From Rhizobium leguminosarum bv. viciae USDA 2370 (GTDB taxonomy: Bacteria > Pseudomonadota > Alphaproteobacteria > Rhizobiales > Rhizobiaceae), in the NCBI RefSeq assembly GCF_002008365.1, contig NZ_MRDL01000051.1:620001-684000 (forward strand): a stretch of 64,000 nt of DNA, given 5' to 3'. Under the pieces are notes generated by a model. That model was not told where the DNA came from. It searched no databases and saw nothing but the letters and a program-made list of their open reading frames with translations. A program made the translations under genes and the position numbers. Shown here one piece after another: positions 15,814 to 24,758 of the stretch; positions within the stretch are counted from its first letter, which is position 1, and each line of letters opens with the position of its first letter.

Positions 15814-16308
15814 TCAGCCCTGGGCCTTCTCCCATTTTTTCACGAGACGGTCGCGTTTCAGCCGTGAGAGGCGCTGTAGCCAGAAAATGCCGTCGAGCTG
15901 GTCGACCTCGTGCTGAATGCAGATGGCAAGGAAATCTTCGGCACCGTCCTCGTGCATGGCGCCCTCGGCATCCTGATAGCGGAAGCGGATCGCCCGCGGG
16001 CGCGTGACCTCATCGGTCGCACCGGGCATGGAGACGCTGCCTTCGGTATGGGTCAACGTCTCCTTCGAAAACCAGGTGATATGAGGATTGACGTAGAGGC
16101 GCACGCCGTCGGCCTTGTCGAGTTCCAGCACCGTGACACGGTTGAAGACACCGATATGGGCGGCGGTGATGCCGACGCCAGGGGCAGCGCGCATCGTCAC
16201 CAGCAGGTCGTCGGCAAGCGCGGCGAGCGAGGAATCAAAGGCCGTCACCGGTGCGCAGACAGTCTTCAGGCCCGGATGTGGATAGCGCAAAATTGGACGG
16301 ATGGGCAT
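15814..16308 (-). CDS. peptide deformylase-like protein, probably inactive
   Basis: 164-aa protein with the overall sequence plan of peptide deformylase, which removes the formyl group from nascent protein N-termini. All three active-site motifs are altered. Motif 1 (GxGxAAxQ) reads GVGITAAH at 44-51, so the catalytic Gln is His. Motif 2 (EGCxS) reads EGSVS, replacing the metal-binding Cys with Ser91. Motif 3 (HExxH) reads HEVDQ at 133-137, losing the second metal His. With two of three metal ligands gone, iron/zinc catalysis is unlikely. A genuine def gene should exist elsewhere. It may be a regulatory or binding paralogue; names such as def2 in databases would be misleading. Confidence 0.85.
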   Translation of the reverse strand: MPIRPILRYPHPGLKTVCAPVTAFDSSLAALADDLLVTMRAAPGVGITAAHIGVFNRVTVLELDKADGVRLYVNPHITWFSKETLTHTEGSVSMPGATDEVTRPRAIRFRYQDAEGAMHEDGAEDFLAICIQHEVDQLDGIFWLQRLSRLKRDRLVKKWEKAQG

Positions 16309-16550
16309 GGGGCAGGCTTCCTCTGCTTGGACGGGTGAGGAAACTATCGCCGGCCACGAGCATTGTCATCACGAAGCGCGGTTTGCCGCTTTACGACACG
16401 GGTGCTTTGGGCTAGCAGGGGCCAAGAATTCCGGCTGCGGGAGCCTCGCGCGGGATTCGCTTATCCGCTTGTTGATAATGTGTTTTCAGCCGACATTTGC
16501 GAATGCGGCGCGGCAGTCGTTGAAATTCGAACCAGATGCGAGGGCGGCAG

Positions 16551-17966
16551 ATGACGACGACCGATGAGGAAGACCGCATCCGCAGGCGTCCCGATGACGA
16601 GGACGCTGATATCTACGACGAGGACGGCAATGTCCGCAGCGATTTCCTGGCGCTCGTCGGTGCTGCGATCGCCGATCGCGACACGCTGTTCCTGCGTCAG
16701 AACGTTGCTCGCCTGCATGAATCGGAAATAGGCGACCTGTTGGAATCGATCCAGCCGGATCAGCGCCTGGCGCTGGTGCGCCTGCTCGGCGACGATTTCG
16801 ATATGACGGCGCTGACCGAGGTCGACGAGGCGATCCGCCGCGAGATCGTCGACCAGATGCCGAACGCGCAGATCGCCGCGGCGATCGGCGAACTCGATTC
16901 GGACGACGCCGTCTACATTCTCGAGGACCTCGACAAGGAGGACCGGGAGGAAATCCTTGCCCAGCTGCCGTTTACCGAACGGGTGCGGCTGCGCCGGGCT
17001 CTCGACTATCCCGAAAGCTCGGCCGGGCGCCGCATGCAGACGGAATTCGTCGCCGTGCCGCCGTTCTGGACAGTCGGCCAGACGATCGACTACATGCGCG
17101 ACGAGGAGGATCTGCCCTATTCCTTCTCGCAGATCTTCGTCATCGATCCGACCTTCAAGCTGCTCGGCGCCGTCGATCTCGACCAGATCCTGCGCACCAA
17201 GCGGCAGACGAAGATCGAGCAGATCATGCGTGAGACCAACCATCCGGTCCCGGCCGAGATGGACCAGGAGGAGGCGGCCCAGCTCTTCGAGCAGTACGAC
17301 CTTCTCTCGGCTGCCGTCGTCGACGAAAACGGCCGGCTGGTCGGCGTGCTGACCATCGACGATGTCGTCGACGTCATCCATGAGGAGGCGGACGAGGACA
17401 TCAAGCGCCTCGGCGGCGTCGGCGACGAAGAGCTGTCGGACAATGTGCTGTCGACGGTGCGTTCGCGCTTCCTGTGGCTTTTGATCAACCTCGGCACGGC
17501 GATGCTGTCGGCAAGCGTCATTGGCCTGTTCGACGCCTCGATCGAGAAGATGATCGCGCTTGCGGTGCTGATGCCGATCGTCGCCTCGATGGGCGGCAAT
17601 GCCGGCACGCAGACGATGACGGTGACGGTGCGCGCGCTCGCCACTCGCGATCTCGACATCTACAATGCCGGCCGCATCATCCGCAGGGAGGCGGGTGTCG
17701 GCATCTTGAACGGCATCGTCTTTGCGACGATCATGGGCGCGATCGCCGGTACCTGGTTCCACGACTACCAGCTCGGCGGGGTGATTGCGGCGGCGATGAT
17801 CATCAATCTGATAGCGGCAGCCCTTGCCGGCATCCTGCTGCCGCTGCTGCTCGACAAGATGGGGGCCGACCCGGCGATCGCCTCTTCCGTCTTCGTCACG
17901 ACGGTGACGGACTGTACCGGCTTCTTCGCCTTTCTCGGCATCGCCACATGGTGGTTCGGCATCTGA
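16551..17966 (+). CDS. mgtE: MgtE-type magnesium transporter
   Basis: 471-aa magnesium channel/transporter. Domain order: an acidic N-terminal MgtE_N superhelix (about 25-150; QPDQRLALVRLLGDD, ELDSDDAVYILEDL), two CBS domains (about 155-275; VVDENGRLVGVLTIDDVVDVI), a plug helix and five transmembrane helices from about 305, including GGNAGTQTMTVTVRALATRDLD. In the family, cytosolic Mg binding to the N and CBS domains closes the channel. The ATG at 16551 is chosen; an in-frame ATG at 16536 would add five residues. No M-box riboswitch was recognised upstream. Confidence 0.95.
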   Translation: MTTTDEEDRIRRRPDDEDADIYDEDGNVRSDFLALVGAAIADRDTLFLRQNVARLHESEIGDLLESIQPDQRLALVRLLGDDFDMTALTEVDEAIRREIVDQMPNAQIAAAIGELDSDDAVYILEDLDKEDREEILAQLPFTERVRLRRALDYPESSAGRRMQTEFVAVPPFWTVGQTIDYMRDEEDLPYSFSQIFVIDPTFKLLGAVDLDQILRTKRQTKIEQIMRETNHPVPAEMDQEEAAQLFEQYDLLSAAVVDENGRLVGVLTIDDVVDVIHEEADEDIKRLGGVGDEELSDNVLSTVRSRFLWLLINLGTAMLSASVIGLFDASIEKMIALAVLMPIVASMGGNAGTQTMTVTVRALATRDLDIYNAGRIIRREAGVGILNGIVFATIMGAIAGTWFHDYQLGGVIAAAMIINLIAAALAGILLPLLLDKMGADPAIASSVFVTTVTDCTGFFAFLGIATWWFGI

Positions 17967-17977
17967 ACCGCCAAAAA

Positions 17978-17999
17978 TTGACTATTACGTAAAAGTCAA
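17978..17999. promoter_or_regulatory. 22-bp palindromic operator before the MerR gene
   Basis: A near-perfect dyad, TTGACTATTAC followed by GTAAAAGTCAA (10 of 11 positions complementary), centred on ACGT, lies 30 bp before the MerR start codon. MerR-family proteins bind such dyads in the spacer of their target promoters, so this is the likely autoregulatory site. The same TTGAC/ACGTAA elements reappear between the two citrate synthase genes. Confidence 0.7.
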
Positions 18000-18029
18000 T
18001 ATTATCGTCTGTCCGACGACGGGGAACAC

Positions 18030-18422
18030 ATGCCGGTGAACAAGTTTTATAGCATAACGGAGCTGACGCGCGAATTCGGGGTCTCGACGCGCACGCTCCG
18101 CTTCTACGAGGACGAGGGATTGATCCATCCGGAGCGGCGCGGGCGCACCCGTCTGTTCCGGCAAGCCGACCGGCGGCTCATCGCCGAAATCCTCCGCGGC
18201 CGGCGCATCGGTTTCACCATCGCCGAAATCCGTGAGATCATCCAGGTCTACAAGGAGCCGCCGGGCGAACTCGGCCAGCTGAAGCTCCTGATGAAGCGCG
18301 TCGACGAGAAGCGCGACGACCTGCGCCAGAAGCGCAAGGATATCGACGACACGCTGGCGGAACTCGACGCTATCGAAGAGACCTGCCTCGGCCGCCTCGC
18401 CGAAATCGGCGTCACCACCTGA
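18030..18422 (+). CDS. MerR-family transcriptional regulator
   Basis: 130-aa DNA-binding protein. The MerR winged helix-turn-helix is complete (SITELTREFGVSTRTLRFYEDEGLIHPERRGRTRLF), followed by the second wing and a long coiled-coil dimerisation helix (about 75-115). The effector region is very short with a single Cys near the C-terminus, so it is not a classical heavy-metal sensor. The N-terminal sequence resembles LiuR-type regulators of branched-chain amino acid and fatty acid breakdown, as far as I can judge from memory. It has a palindromic operator immediately upstream. No obvious target gene is adjacent: mgtE lies upstream and the next gene is convergent. Confidence 0.9.
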   Translation: MPVNKFYSITELTREFGVSTRTLRFYEDEGLIHPERRGRTRLFRQADRRLIAEILRGRRIGFTIAEIREIIQVYKEPPGELGQLKLLMKRVDEKRDDLRQKRKDIDDTLAELDAIEETCLGRLAEIGVTT

Positions 18423-18446
18423 TCAAGCGCCGTATTGTCGGCGAAT

Positions 18447-19439
18447 TCATTCTGCCTCGGCGCTGCATTCGGCGGCAATGGTCTGGACCCGCTCGTCGTT
18501 CTGTATATCGATCGTGCCCGCCTGAAGCGGCGTGAACAGGGCTTGCGCCTGCAATTTCTCCAGCGTGCACCGGCAGAAGCTGCGGCAGAGCGCTTCGCCT
18601 TGCTGCATGACGCAAGAGGCGTTGCATTGCCTTAGGTAAGTCGCAACCGGATCCGGCGCCTGCGGTGGGACGACGAGGGACAGCCCGTAGGCGATAGCGA
18701 TCAACACCGGCTGGTGGATGAGGTAAAAGGCAAGGCTGTGGCGGCCAAGCCTCGCCGGCCACCAGGAGCCGGTGCCGATGGCCGCAAGCCGGTGCAGCAA
18801 CCGGGTTCTGATGGCGATCGAGGCGATGCTCAATCCAGCGAAGAAGGGCGTTGCCCAGGGAAACAGCGGCACGTAGTCGTTGGACCGTTCCGGCATCACC
18901 GCAAGGCCGATCCAGGCGAGATATCGGGGATCGAAGAAGGATGAGCGCAGCAGGCCGGGCGGGCCGAAATTGTCGGTGATCCAGGCGGCAAAGAGCGCGA
19001 GCGTGGCGATGAGGGTGAGGGCCAGCGGCAGTCTCAAGAAGACGATGCCGATGAGCGAGAGCACCGCGATACAATGCAGGATGCCGAAATAGATCCACTC
19101 GTCCGGCATCGCGATGCGCGTGGCGATCGAGATCACCGCGGCTGCCGCGGCAATCATGCCGAAGCGCTTCCAGAAGGAGGGCCAGCGAATCTCGGGCTTG
19201 CTCGACAGCACCAGGCTGATGCCGACGATGAAGAGAAAGGTCGTGGCGATCGCCCGGGCATAGATCTTCAGCCAGCCGGTCTCGGCCGTGCCCGGCGCGA
19301 GATAGCCCATAAATTCCATATCCCAGCTGAAATGGTAGCTCGCCATGGCGATCAGCGCGACGCCGCGCGCCGTATCCAATAGACCGATGCGCGGTGGCCT
19401 TGCCGCCGCATCGGTTTCCGTTGCCGGCAATGTCATCAA
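18447..19439 (-). CDS. DUF1624 membrane protein with Cys-rich tail
   Basis: 330-aa protein with eight or so transmembrane helices and the heparan-alpha-glucosaminide acetyltransferase-like (DUF1624) N-terminus: LLDTARGVALIAMASYHFSWDME with the conserved His. Later motifs are IRWPSFWKRF and LGRHSLAFYLIHQPVL. Such proteins are thought to transfer acyl groups across the membrane. The last 65 residues form a soluble tail with five Cys (LRQCNASCVMQQGEALCRSFCRC, plus one near the end), unusual for the family core. The start overlaps the stop of the upstream DUF599 gene (ATGA), indicating translational coupling. Confidence 0.85.
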   Translation of the reverse strand: MMTLPATETDAAARPPRIGLLDTARGVALIAMASYHFSWDMEFMGYLAPGTAETGWLKIYARAIATTFLFIVGISLVLSSKPEIRWPSFWKRFGMIAAAAAVISIATRIAMPDEWIYFGILHCIAVLSLIGIVFLRLPLALTLIATLALFAAWITDNFGPPGLLRSSFFDPRYLAWIGLAVMPERSNDYVPLFPWATPFFAGLSIASIAIRTRLLHRLAAIGTGSWWPARLGRHSLAFYLIHQPVLIAIAYGLSLVVPPQAPDPVATYLRQCNASCVMQQGEALCRSFCRCTLEKLQAQALFTPLQAGTIDIQNDERVQTIAAECSAEAE

Positions 19440-20200
19440 AGTCCCTCGGGCAAATCACGTCCGTCGCTCGACGGCATATCGCGGCGAATAGCAGAAAGGT
19501 GGAGATTTGATGGCGGGCCGGCATCCATGATCGCCAGTCGCGCCTCCGAGAAGAATTGCCGCCGCGCCAGCACGAAGATGACGATCGCCGTCGTCATCAT
19601 GAAGACATAAGGGTTGATGAACCAGCCGAGATAACCAATCGACAGGAAGATCGCCCTGAGGCCCTCGTTGAAATTGCTGCCGGCAATGACATTCATGCGG
19701 ATGACGCGTTCGGCGGCCCGCTCGGCGGCGATGATGTCGCGCTCGCTGTCGCGCATCATCGGGATCGAGCCGAAGAGAATAGTGCAATAGTTGAACAGCC
19801 GGTAGGACCAGCCGAACTTGAAGAAGGCATAGCCGAAAAGCGCTGCCAGCCCGCCGACCTTCATCTCGAAAACGGCATGGCCGCCATGGAAGACGAAGGG
19901 CAGGTCGGCGAAGACGGCGTCGACTTTCTCCGTCGCGCCGAGCAAAGCAAAGCAGCTGCCGATCGCGAAGATCGAGGTCGAAGCGAAGAAGGCGGTGCCG
20001 TTCTGCAGGCCGGCCATGATCTGCGTGTCGATCATCTTCAGGTCGCGGCGCAGCGAATTATAGATCCACTCCCGCCGCCGCTCGGTCATCGCATGGGTGA
20101 GGCTGGTGCGCCCGAAGAAGGTACGGCCACGCAGCAGCCAGGAATAGCCCATCCAGACCCAGGCAAAGAAGGCCAGAGCGATATAGTCCGCCGTCGTCAT
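19436..20200 (-). CDS. DUF599 membrane protein
   Basis: 254-aa inner-membrane protein with about four transmembrane segments (near residues 5-22, 65-90, 105-130 and 185-215). DUF599 landmarks: MTERRREWIYNSLRRDLKMIDTQIMAGLQNGTAFFASTSIF and the NVIAGSNFNEGLRAIFLSIGYLGWFINP block. Function unknown. The ATG at 20200 starts directly at the first membrane segment. Its last codon overlaps the first codon of the DUF1624 gene, so the pair is probably made together and may form one membrane complex. Confidence 0.85.
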   Translation of the reverse strand: MTTADYIALAFFAWVWMGYSWLLRGRTFFGRTSLTHAMTERRREWIYNSLRRDLKMIDTQIMAGLQNGTAFFASTSIFAIGSCFALLGATEKVDAVFADLPFVFHGGHAVFEMKVGGLAALFGYAFFKFGWSYRLFNYCTILFGSIPMMRDSERDIIAAERAAERVIRMNVIAGSNFNEGLRAIFLSIGYLGWFINPYVFMMTTAIVIFVLARRQFFSEARLAIMDAGPPSNLHLSAIRRDMPSSDGRDLPEGL

Positions 20201-20446
20201 CAGTGATCCAGTCTCCGCATGAATGCGGCCAGTATGCCGCAAGTTGAATTTTGCCGCATGGCCGAGTTGGGCGGCTTGACGCGGGCTTTTGGCCATGCGG
20301 CAGTTCGGCATAATCGAGTCGTCGGGAAACGACGAGGCTTGGTGGATAGCCGACCGGCATCTTCTGGACCTAAATGTAGCAATGCGGTGATCCGTCAGCT
20401 TGGAGATTCGGGGCGGGACCCAAAGAAGAAGAAGAAAAGGACGGCG

Positions 20447-20896
20447 CTACCCCTCCAGCGCCTCAATCATCTCCACCCGCGTTGCATGCCGGCCGCCTTC
20501 GAACTGGGCGGTCAGGAACGCATCCACGATATCGAGCGCCAGCCCTTCGCCCACCACGCGGACGCCAATCGATAGCATGTTGGCATCGTTGTGTTGGCGG
20601 ATCATGCGGGCCGAGAATGTGTCGACGCAGACGCCGCAACGGATGCCCTTGACCTTGTTCGCCGCCATCATGATGCCCTGGCCGGTGCCGCATAGAATGA
20701 TGCCAAACCGGCAATCGCCGGAGGCGACGAGCCGCGCCGCCGCTTCACCCTGCTTAGGATAGTGTGTGCTCTCCGGCGTCGTCGGTCCGATATCGACTGC
20801 TATCCAGCCTTGCGCCGCGATATGACCGGCAATGGCCTGCCGGAGCTGAATGGCGGCGTGGTCGCTGGAGAGGGCAATGCGGTTGGTGGCTGTCAT
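20447..20896 (-). CDS. rpiB: ribose-5-phosphate isomerase B (RpiB/LacAB family)
   Basis: 149-aa sugar-phosphate isomerase interconverting ribose 5-phosphate and ribulose 5-phosphate. Hallmarks: SSDHAAIQLR at the N-terminus (substrate-binding Asp-His), the catalytic Cys in GIILCGTGQGIMMAANKVKGIRC, and RMIRQHNDANMLSIGVR with the phosphate-binding Arg/His. The start at 20896 gives the normal N-terminus; longer frames are open upstream but would add about 160 unrelated residues. Members of this family in rhizobia also isomerise erythrulose phosphates in erythritol breakdown, but no erythritol genes are here, so the pentose role is the default. Confidence 0.92.
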   Translation of the reverse strand: MTATNRIALSSDHAAIQLRQAIAGHIAAQGWIAVDIGPTTPESTHYPKQGEAAARLVASGDCRFGIILCGTGQGIMMAANKVKGIRCGVCVDTFSARMIRQHNDANMLSIGVRVVGEGLALDIVDAFLTAQFEGGRHATRVEMIEALEG

Positions 20897-21208
20897 GGAG
20901 AAGCGGTTCCGTTTTCCAAAGCAATTTGCCGTCTTGGAGATGCACCCTAGCGCATCGGCCCGAAAATCGGAATCGATTATCGGAAAGCACGATGCGAGAG
21001 TTAGAGCGTCGCGATCTTTCAGATCCGCTTCTCGTGCTTGAGGCCTTTGTTTTACGCATGTCGCTGTCGGAAAACCGCTGCACAGTTTTGCGCGACATGC
21101 TTTAGCGTAACGCCAGTCTAGAGGTGCACGGGCAGGGCACCGCGTTAACCGCTTGTAAAGTCGTGATAGCCAATGTTCAGGACTGAAAACCTGATTCAAA
21201 AGTGACCC
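20897..21208. other. intergenic region with mosaic repeats
   Basis: 312 bp between the divergent rpiB and acyltransferase genes, occupied mainly by repeat element A (20948-21107). The part after about 21110 is the likely promoter of the acyltransferase gene. No gene seen. Confidence 0.6.
20948..21107. repeat. mosaic palindromic repeat element A (two modules)
   Basis: Module 1 (about 20948-21020) carries the CGAAAATCGGAATCGATT / CGGAAAGCACGATGC core shared with the elements at 23099, 25198 and 50461. Module 2 (21056-21100) is a hairpin with perfect arms GCATGTCGC / GCGACATGC and inner AAAAC / GTTTT arms, like the element at 3615. The combination of modules in one gap is typical of rhizobial intergenic mosaic elements (RIME-like). 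Confidence 0.75.
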
Positions 21209-22405
21209 ATGAGCCGGCCGGATTACATTCCCAGTCTCGATGGCCTGCGCGGTGTCGCTGCGCTCCTGGTCGTTGAAGCCCATATTGGCTTTATCTTTCC
21301 AATCACAGCGCCGCATCTCGTGACGGTGGGCGACGAAGCTGTCGGTTTGTTTTTTGCTCTCAGTGGCTTCCTGATGGCTCATCTCTATGGTTCACGGCCG
21401 GTGACGAGAGAAAACGTCTTGGATTTTCTTGTGAGCCGCTTTGCTCGCATCTATCCGGTTTACCTGGCGGCCGTCGTTTTCGTGGCGATGCTGTCGATCA
21501 TGCAAAATCTGCATTTTGTTCAGCCTATCGTTGGCGTCACAGATTTTGTGCGTCATGTCTTTCTTCTCGGCTCGAGCGGTGTTTTCTGGTCGATACCACC
21601 CGAGATCCAATTCTATCTGCTCTTTCCTGTCCTGTGGCTTTGCCTGGCCCGACCGCACCGCTATAGCGGCGTGATTGTCGGCCTCACGGTGGTCGTCATC
21701 GTGGATGGCCTGGTTGAATTGCCAGGCCCGGGAATAGTGCTCGTCTCCAAGCTTCCTTACTTTCTTTTCGGCGCAATTGCCGGGATGATGCATTCCCATT
21801 GGAATAGATGGAATCCATCTGCCCTCACAGGAATTTTAACGCTTTTCCTTCTGGCGGTGTTCTTCACTTACAGGCATGTCTCGTCGGGCTTTTCCCCTGA
21901 ATTTTGGAGCCTGCAAAGTGCGGTGGCCGCGGCCGTCATTGTCGGGCTCGTCGCTCGACAACCGCCCATCGCTGCACATGCCCTGGCAGCTGCACCAGTA
22001 CGGTTTCTAGGGAAGATCAGCTTTTCACTTTACCTTTTTCATGTCCCCATAATGTTCCTGACGCGTCTGACCTTTGATGCCTTGATGCCAGAACCGGCGC
22101 TCATCGTGGTGACGCTTTTCGTTGCGGCAATCGGGGCATGGTTCATCCACGAGACGATCGAGGTTCCCGGTCGGCGGCGGCTGGTCCAGCTATGGCAGGA
22201 TAATCGCTTGCGGATGGTTCCGCGCGAAACTCCGGCTGATCAAATGGACAGCGCGATCCTCAACCTGCAAGAGATCGAAAAGCGCCTGCTGCACGGCGCA
22301 ACTTCAACCATGGCCGATCAACGACAAATCTCGACGACGCCCGAACCCGATGCCGCCGACGGCACGGTCATTCAGGATAATCGCAACGGGAAGCTTCGCG
22401 CATAG
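21209..22405 (+). CDS. OafA/YrhL-type membrane acyltransferase
   Basis: 398-aa acyltransferase-3 family protein with about ten transmembrane helices, which O-acylates surface polysaccharides or other exported glycans. The start IPSLDGLRGVAALLVVEAHIGF contains the conserved Arg and the family His position; the FSLYLFHVPIMF motif near residue 275 is also typical. The C-terminal 60 residues are soluble and polar (QLWQDNRLRMVPRETPADQ). Its third-position GC is somewhat lower and its T content higher than the neighbours, which may mark a more recent or variable locus, as is common for surface-modifying genes. It is not near polysaccharide genes here. Confidence 0.88.
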   Translation: MSRPDYIPSLDGLRGVAALLVVEAHIGFIFPITAPHLVTVGDEAVGLFFALSGFLMAHLYGSRPVTRENVLDFLVSRFARIYPVYLAAVVFVAMLSIMQNLHFVQPIVGVTDFVRHVFLLGSSGVFWSIPPEIQFYLLFPVLWLCLARPHRYSGVIVGLTVVVIVDGLVELPGPGIVLVSKLPYFLFGAIAGMMHSHWNRWNPSALTGILTLFLLAVFFTYRHVSSGFSPEFWSLQSAVAAAVIVGLVARQPPIAAHALAAAPVRFLGKISFSLYLFHVPIMFLTRLTFDALMPEPALIVVTLFVAAIGAWFIHETIEVPGRRRLVQLWQDNRLRMVPRETPADQMDSAILNLQEIEKRLLHGATSTMADQRQISTTPEPDAADGTVIQDNRNGKLRA

Positions 22406-22408
22406 CGC

Positions 22409-22846
22409 TCAGCTGAGTTCTTGGGCGAGTCCGATGAGAAGCCCTTCTGGCCCGCGGATGTAGCAGAGCCGATATGTGTCTTGATAATCCACTATGTCGC
22501 CTACGAGCTGCGCGCCGCGCTTGCGGAGCCTTTCAAGCGTCTCATTGATGTCGTCTACGGTGAACATGACGCGGAGGTAGCCTAGAGCGTTCACCGGGGC
22601 ATTGCGGTGATCCTCGACGACAGGCGGCGTGAGAAAGCGGGAGAGCTCGAGCCGGCTGTGGCCATCAGGTGTGCGCATCATGGCAATCTCGACATGCTGA
22701 TCGCCCAGTCCAGTGACACGTCCGGCCCATTCTCCTTCGATCGTGGCCCGCCCTTCGAGCTCGAGGCCGAGTTCGCGAAAGAAATCAATCGTCACTCCGA
22801 GGTCTTCGACGACGATTCCGATGTTGTCCATCCGTTTGAGCGCCAT
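22409..22846 (-). CDS. VOC-family (glyoxalase/bleomycin-resistance fold) protein
   Basis: 145-aa protein with two beta-alpha-beta-beta-beta modules of the vicinal oxygen chelate fold: NIGIVVEDLGVTIDFFRELGLELEGRA at the N-terminus and the second half with LRVMFTVDDINETLERLRKRGAQLVGD and CYIRGPEGLLIGLAQEL. Metal ligand positions (His/Gln and Glu) are only partly visible: HVEIAMMR and the final GLLIGLAQEL. Substrate unknown; similar proteins are annotated as lactoylglutathione lyase-like or fosfomycin-resistance-like without proof. Convergent with the acyltransferase gene with only 3 bp between stops. Confidence 0.85.
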   Translation of the reverse strand: MALKRMDNIGIVVEDLGVTIDFFRELGLELEGRATIEGEWAGRVTGLGDQHVEIAMMRTPDGHSRLELSRFLTPPVVEDHRNAPVNALGYLRVMFTVDDINETLERLRKRGAQLVGDIVDYQDTYRLCYIRGPEGLLIGLAQELS

Positions 22847-23293
22847 AAGTCCAATCTCCCAATCTGCAAGGTGTCGTCTCGTCTAAGAACGGACAGGTTT
22901 CTCAACCTTGCCCGACCCCCATCCGGGGAGCCCGCATCAACGAAGGAGTTCAACTTGCCGGGCGCTGTCCAGGCCGGCCTCCGTCAGTCCTGTTGCATCG
23001 ACGTCTGTAGGACATTGGGAGCCGGTGCAGACTGTCAAGATAAGGCAACCAGTTCTTCCGCCGCATAGTCTTCATCACCCCAGCGCTTACGGCCAGATCG
23101 CGATTCCGAAAATCGGATTCGATTTTCGGAAAGGATTATGCGCAAGCTCAAAGTGCTAGCGCGTCCTATTGGAGTCGCGGCGCTCTAGTCTGCAGTCCGA
23201 ATGTCGCACCGGCTCCATGCGATGTCGGTGCGCCGCACGGATTCGAAACCGGCCTCGCTTAAGCTTGCATCCTCATATTCAGAAGGCGCACCC
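22847..23293. other. 447-bp intergenic region
   Basis: Between the divergent VOC and serine dehydratase genes. It contains repeat element B (23099-23189). From 22847 to about 23095 I see no gene, hairpin or known motif. Short frames exist but lack homology-like features or ribosome-binding sites. Confidence 0.55.
23099..23189. repeat. mosaic palindromic repeat element B
   Basis: Starts with ATTCCGAAAATCGGATTCG (nested small palindromes) and TTTTCGGAAAGGATTATGCG, and ends with GCGCGTCC...GCGGCGCTCTAG, matching elements C (25198) and D (50461) in order and spacing. It has no coding potential. Confidence 0.75.
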
Positions 23294-24697
23294 ATGTTTC
23301 TCTCGGTATTCGATGTCTTCAAGATCGGTGTCGGGCCGTCGAGCTCGCACACGATGGGTCCGATGTCGGCGGCCAACCGGTTTCTCGAGCTGATCCTGTC
23401 GAACGAATGGCCGCGCCCGTCATCGGGTGCACAGGTCACAGCGATCAAGGTCAGCCTGCACGGCTCGCTCGCCCATACCGGTATCGGCCACGGCACGGGC
23501 AGGGCTGTCATTCTCGGGCTGATGGGCGAGGCGCCCGACAGCGTCGATCCCGACAAAATGGACGGCATCGTCGACACGGTAGAGCGCACCGGCCGCATCA
23601 TACCGGAGGGCCATCCCGGCTATCAGTTCCAGCCGAAAACCGACCTGATCTTCGACAAGAAACAGCCGCTGCCGGGGCATGCCAACGGCATGGTCTTTTC
23701 CGCCTATGACAGGGACGGCCGGCTGCTCGTCAAGCGCATCTATTATTCGGTCGGCGGCGGCTTCGTCGTCACTGACACCGAGCTGGAGCAGATGCGGGCG
23801 AAGAAAAACGCGGCTGGTGGGACGCGCGTGCCCTATCCCTTCTCCACCGCCAAGCAGATGCTCGAGATGGCGGCGCGCTCCGGGCTGTCGATCGCGCAGA
23901 TGAAGCGGGCGAATGAGGAGAGCCAGCGCAGCCAAGAGGAGCTCGATCAGGGGCTCGACCGCATCTGGGAGGCGATGCGCTCCTGCATCGAGCGCGGCCT
24001 CAAGGTCGAGGGCATCATGCCCGGCGGCCTCAACGTCAAGCGGCGCGCCCGCAGGATTCACGACAAGCTGGAAGAGGAATGGCGCAGCAACCGCATCAAC
24101 CCGCTGCTCGCCAATGACTGGCTGAGCGTCTATGCGATGGCGGTCAACGAGGAGAATGCAGCCGGCGGGCGCGTCGTCACGGCGCCGACCAACGGCGCGG
24201 CCGGCGTCATCCCGGCGACGATCCGCTACTACGAGCATTTCCATGAGGACTGGGACCAGAACGGCATCCGCGACTATCTGCTGACGGCCGCTGCGATCGG
24301 CGGCATCATCAAGCACAATGCCTCGATCTCCGGCGCCGAGGTCGGCTGTCAGGGCGAGGTGGGCTCGGCAGCGGCAATGGCTGCCGCGGGCCTTGCCGCG
24401 GTCATGGGCGGAACGCCGGAGCAGATCGAGAACGCCGCCGAAATCGCGCTCGAACATCATCTCGGCATGACCTGCGATCCGATCGCGGGCCTGGTGCAGG
24501 TACCCTGCATCGAGCGCAACGCGCTCGGCGCCGTCAAGGCCGTCACGGCAGCCTCGCTCGCCATCAAGGGCGACGGCCAACATTTCGTGCCGCTCGACGC
24601 CTGCATCGAAACAATGCGCCAGACCGGGCATGACATGAGCGAGAAATATAAGGAAACCTCGACCGGGGGGCTCGCCGTCAACGTCGTCGAATGCTGA
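23294..24697 (+). CDS. sdaA: L-serine ammonia-lyase (serine dehydratase)
   Basis: 467-aa single-chain iron-sulfur L-serine dehydratase, deaminating serine to pyruvate. The N-terminal beta domain starts [24 protein letters not shown]; the alpha domain follows from about 180 with [30 protein letters not shown] and [19 protein letters not shown], whose Cys residues ligate the catalytic 4Fe-4S cluster. The ATG at 23294 gives the family's exact N-terminus; an in-frame ATG at 23201 is not preferred. Fully typical length. A DUF1489 gene follows in the same direction. Confidence 0.95.
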
Positions 24698-24758
24698 GTT
24701 TGTGGATGCTTGATGCTTGAAGCTTGACGCTCGCTGCCAAAAGGATTTCAACGGCAGC

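Noticed and set aside
16309..16550. Possible Mg-sensing M-box before mgtE
   Set aside because: No recognisable M-box elements; a generic GC-rich leader.
24697..24758. GCTTGATGCTTGAAGCTTGACGC short direct repeats between sdaA and DUF1489
   Set aside because: Three imperfect 6-bp copies only; likely chance.
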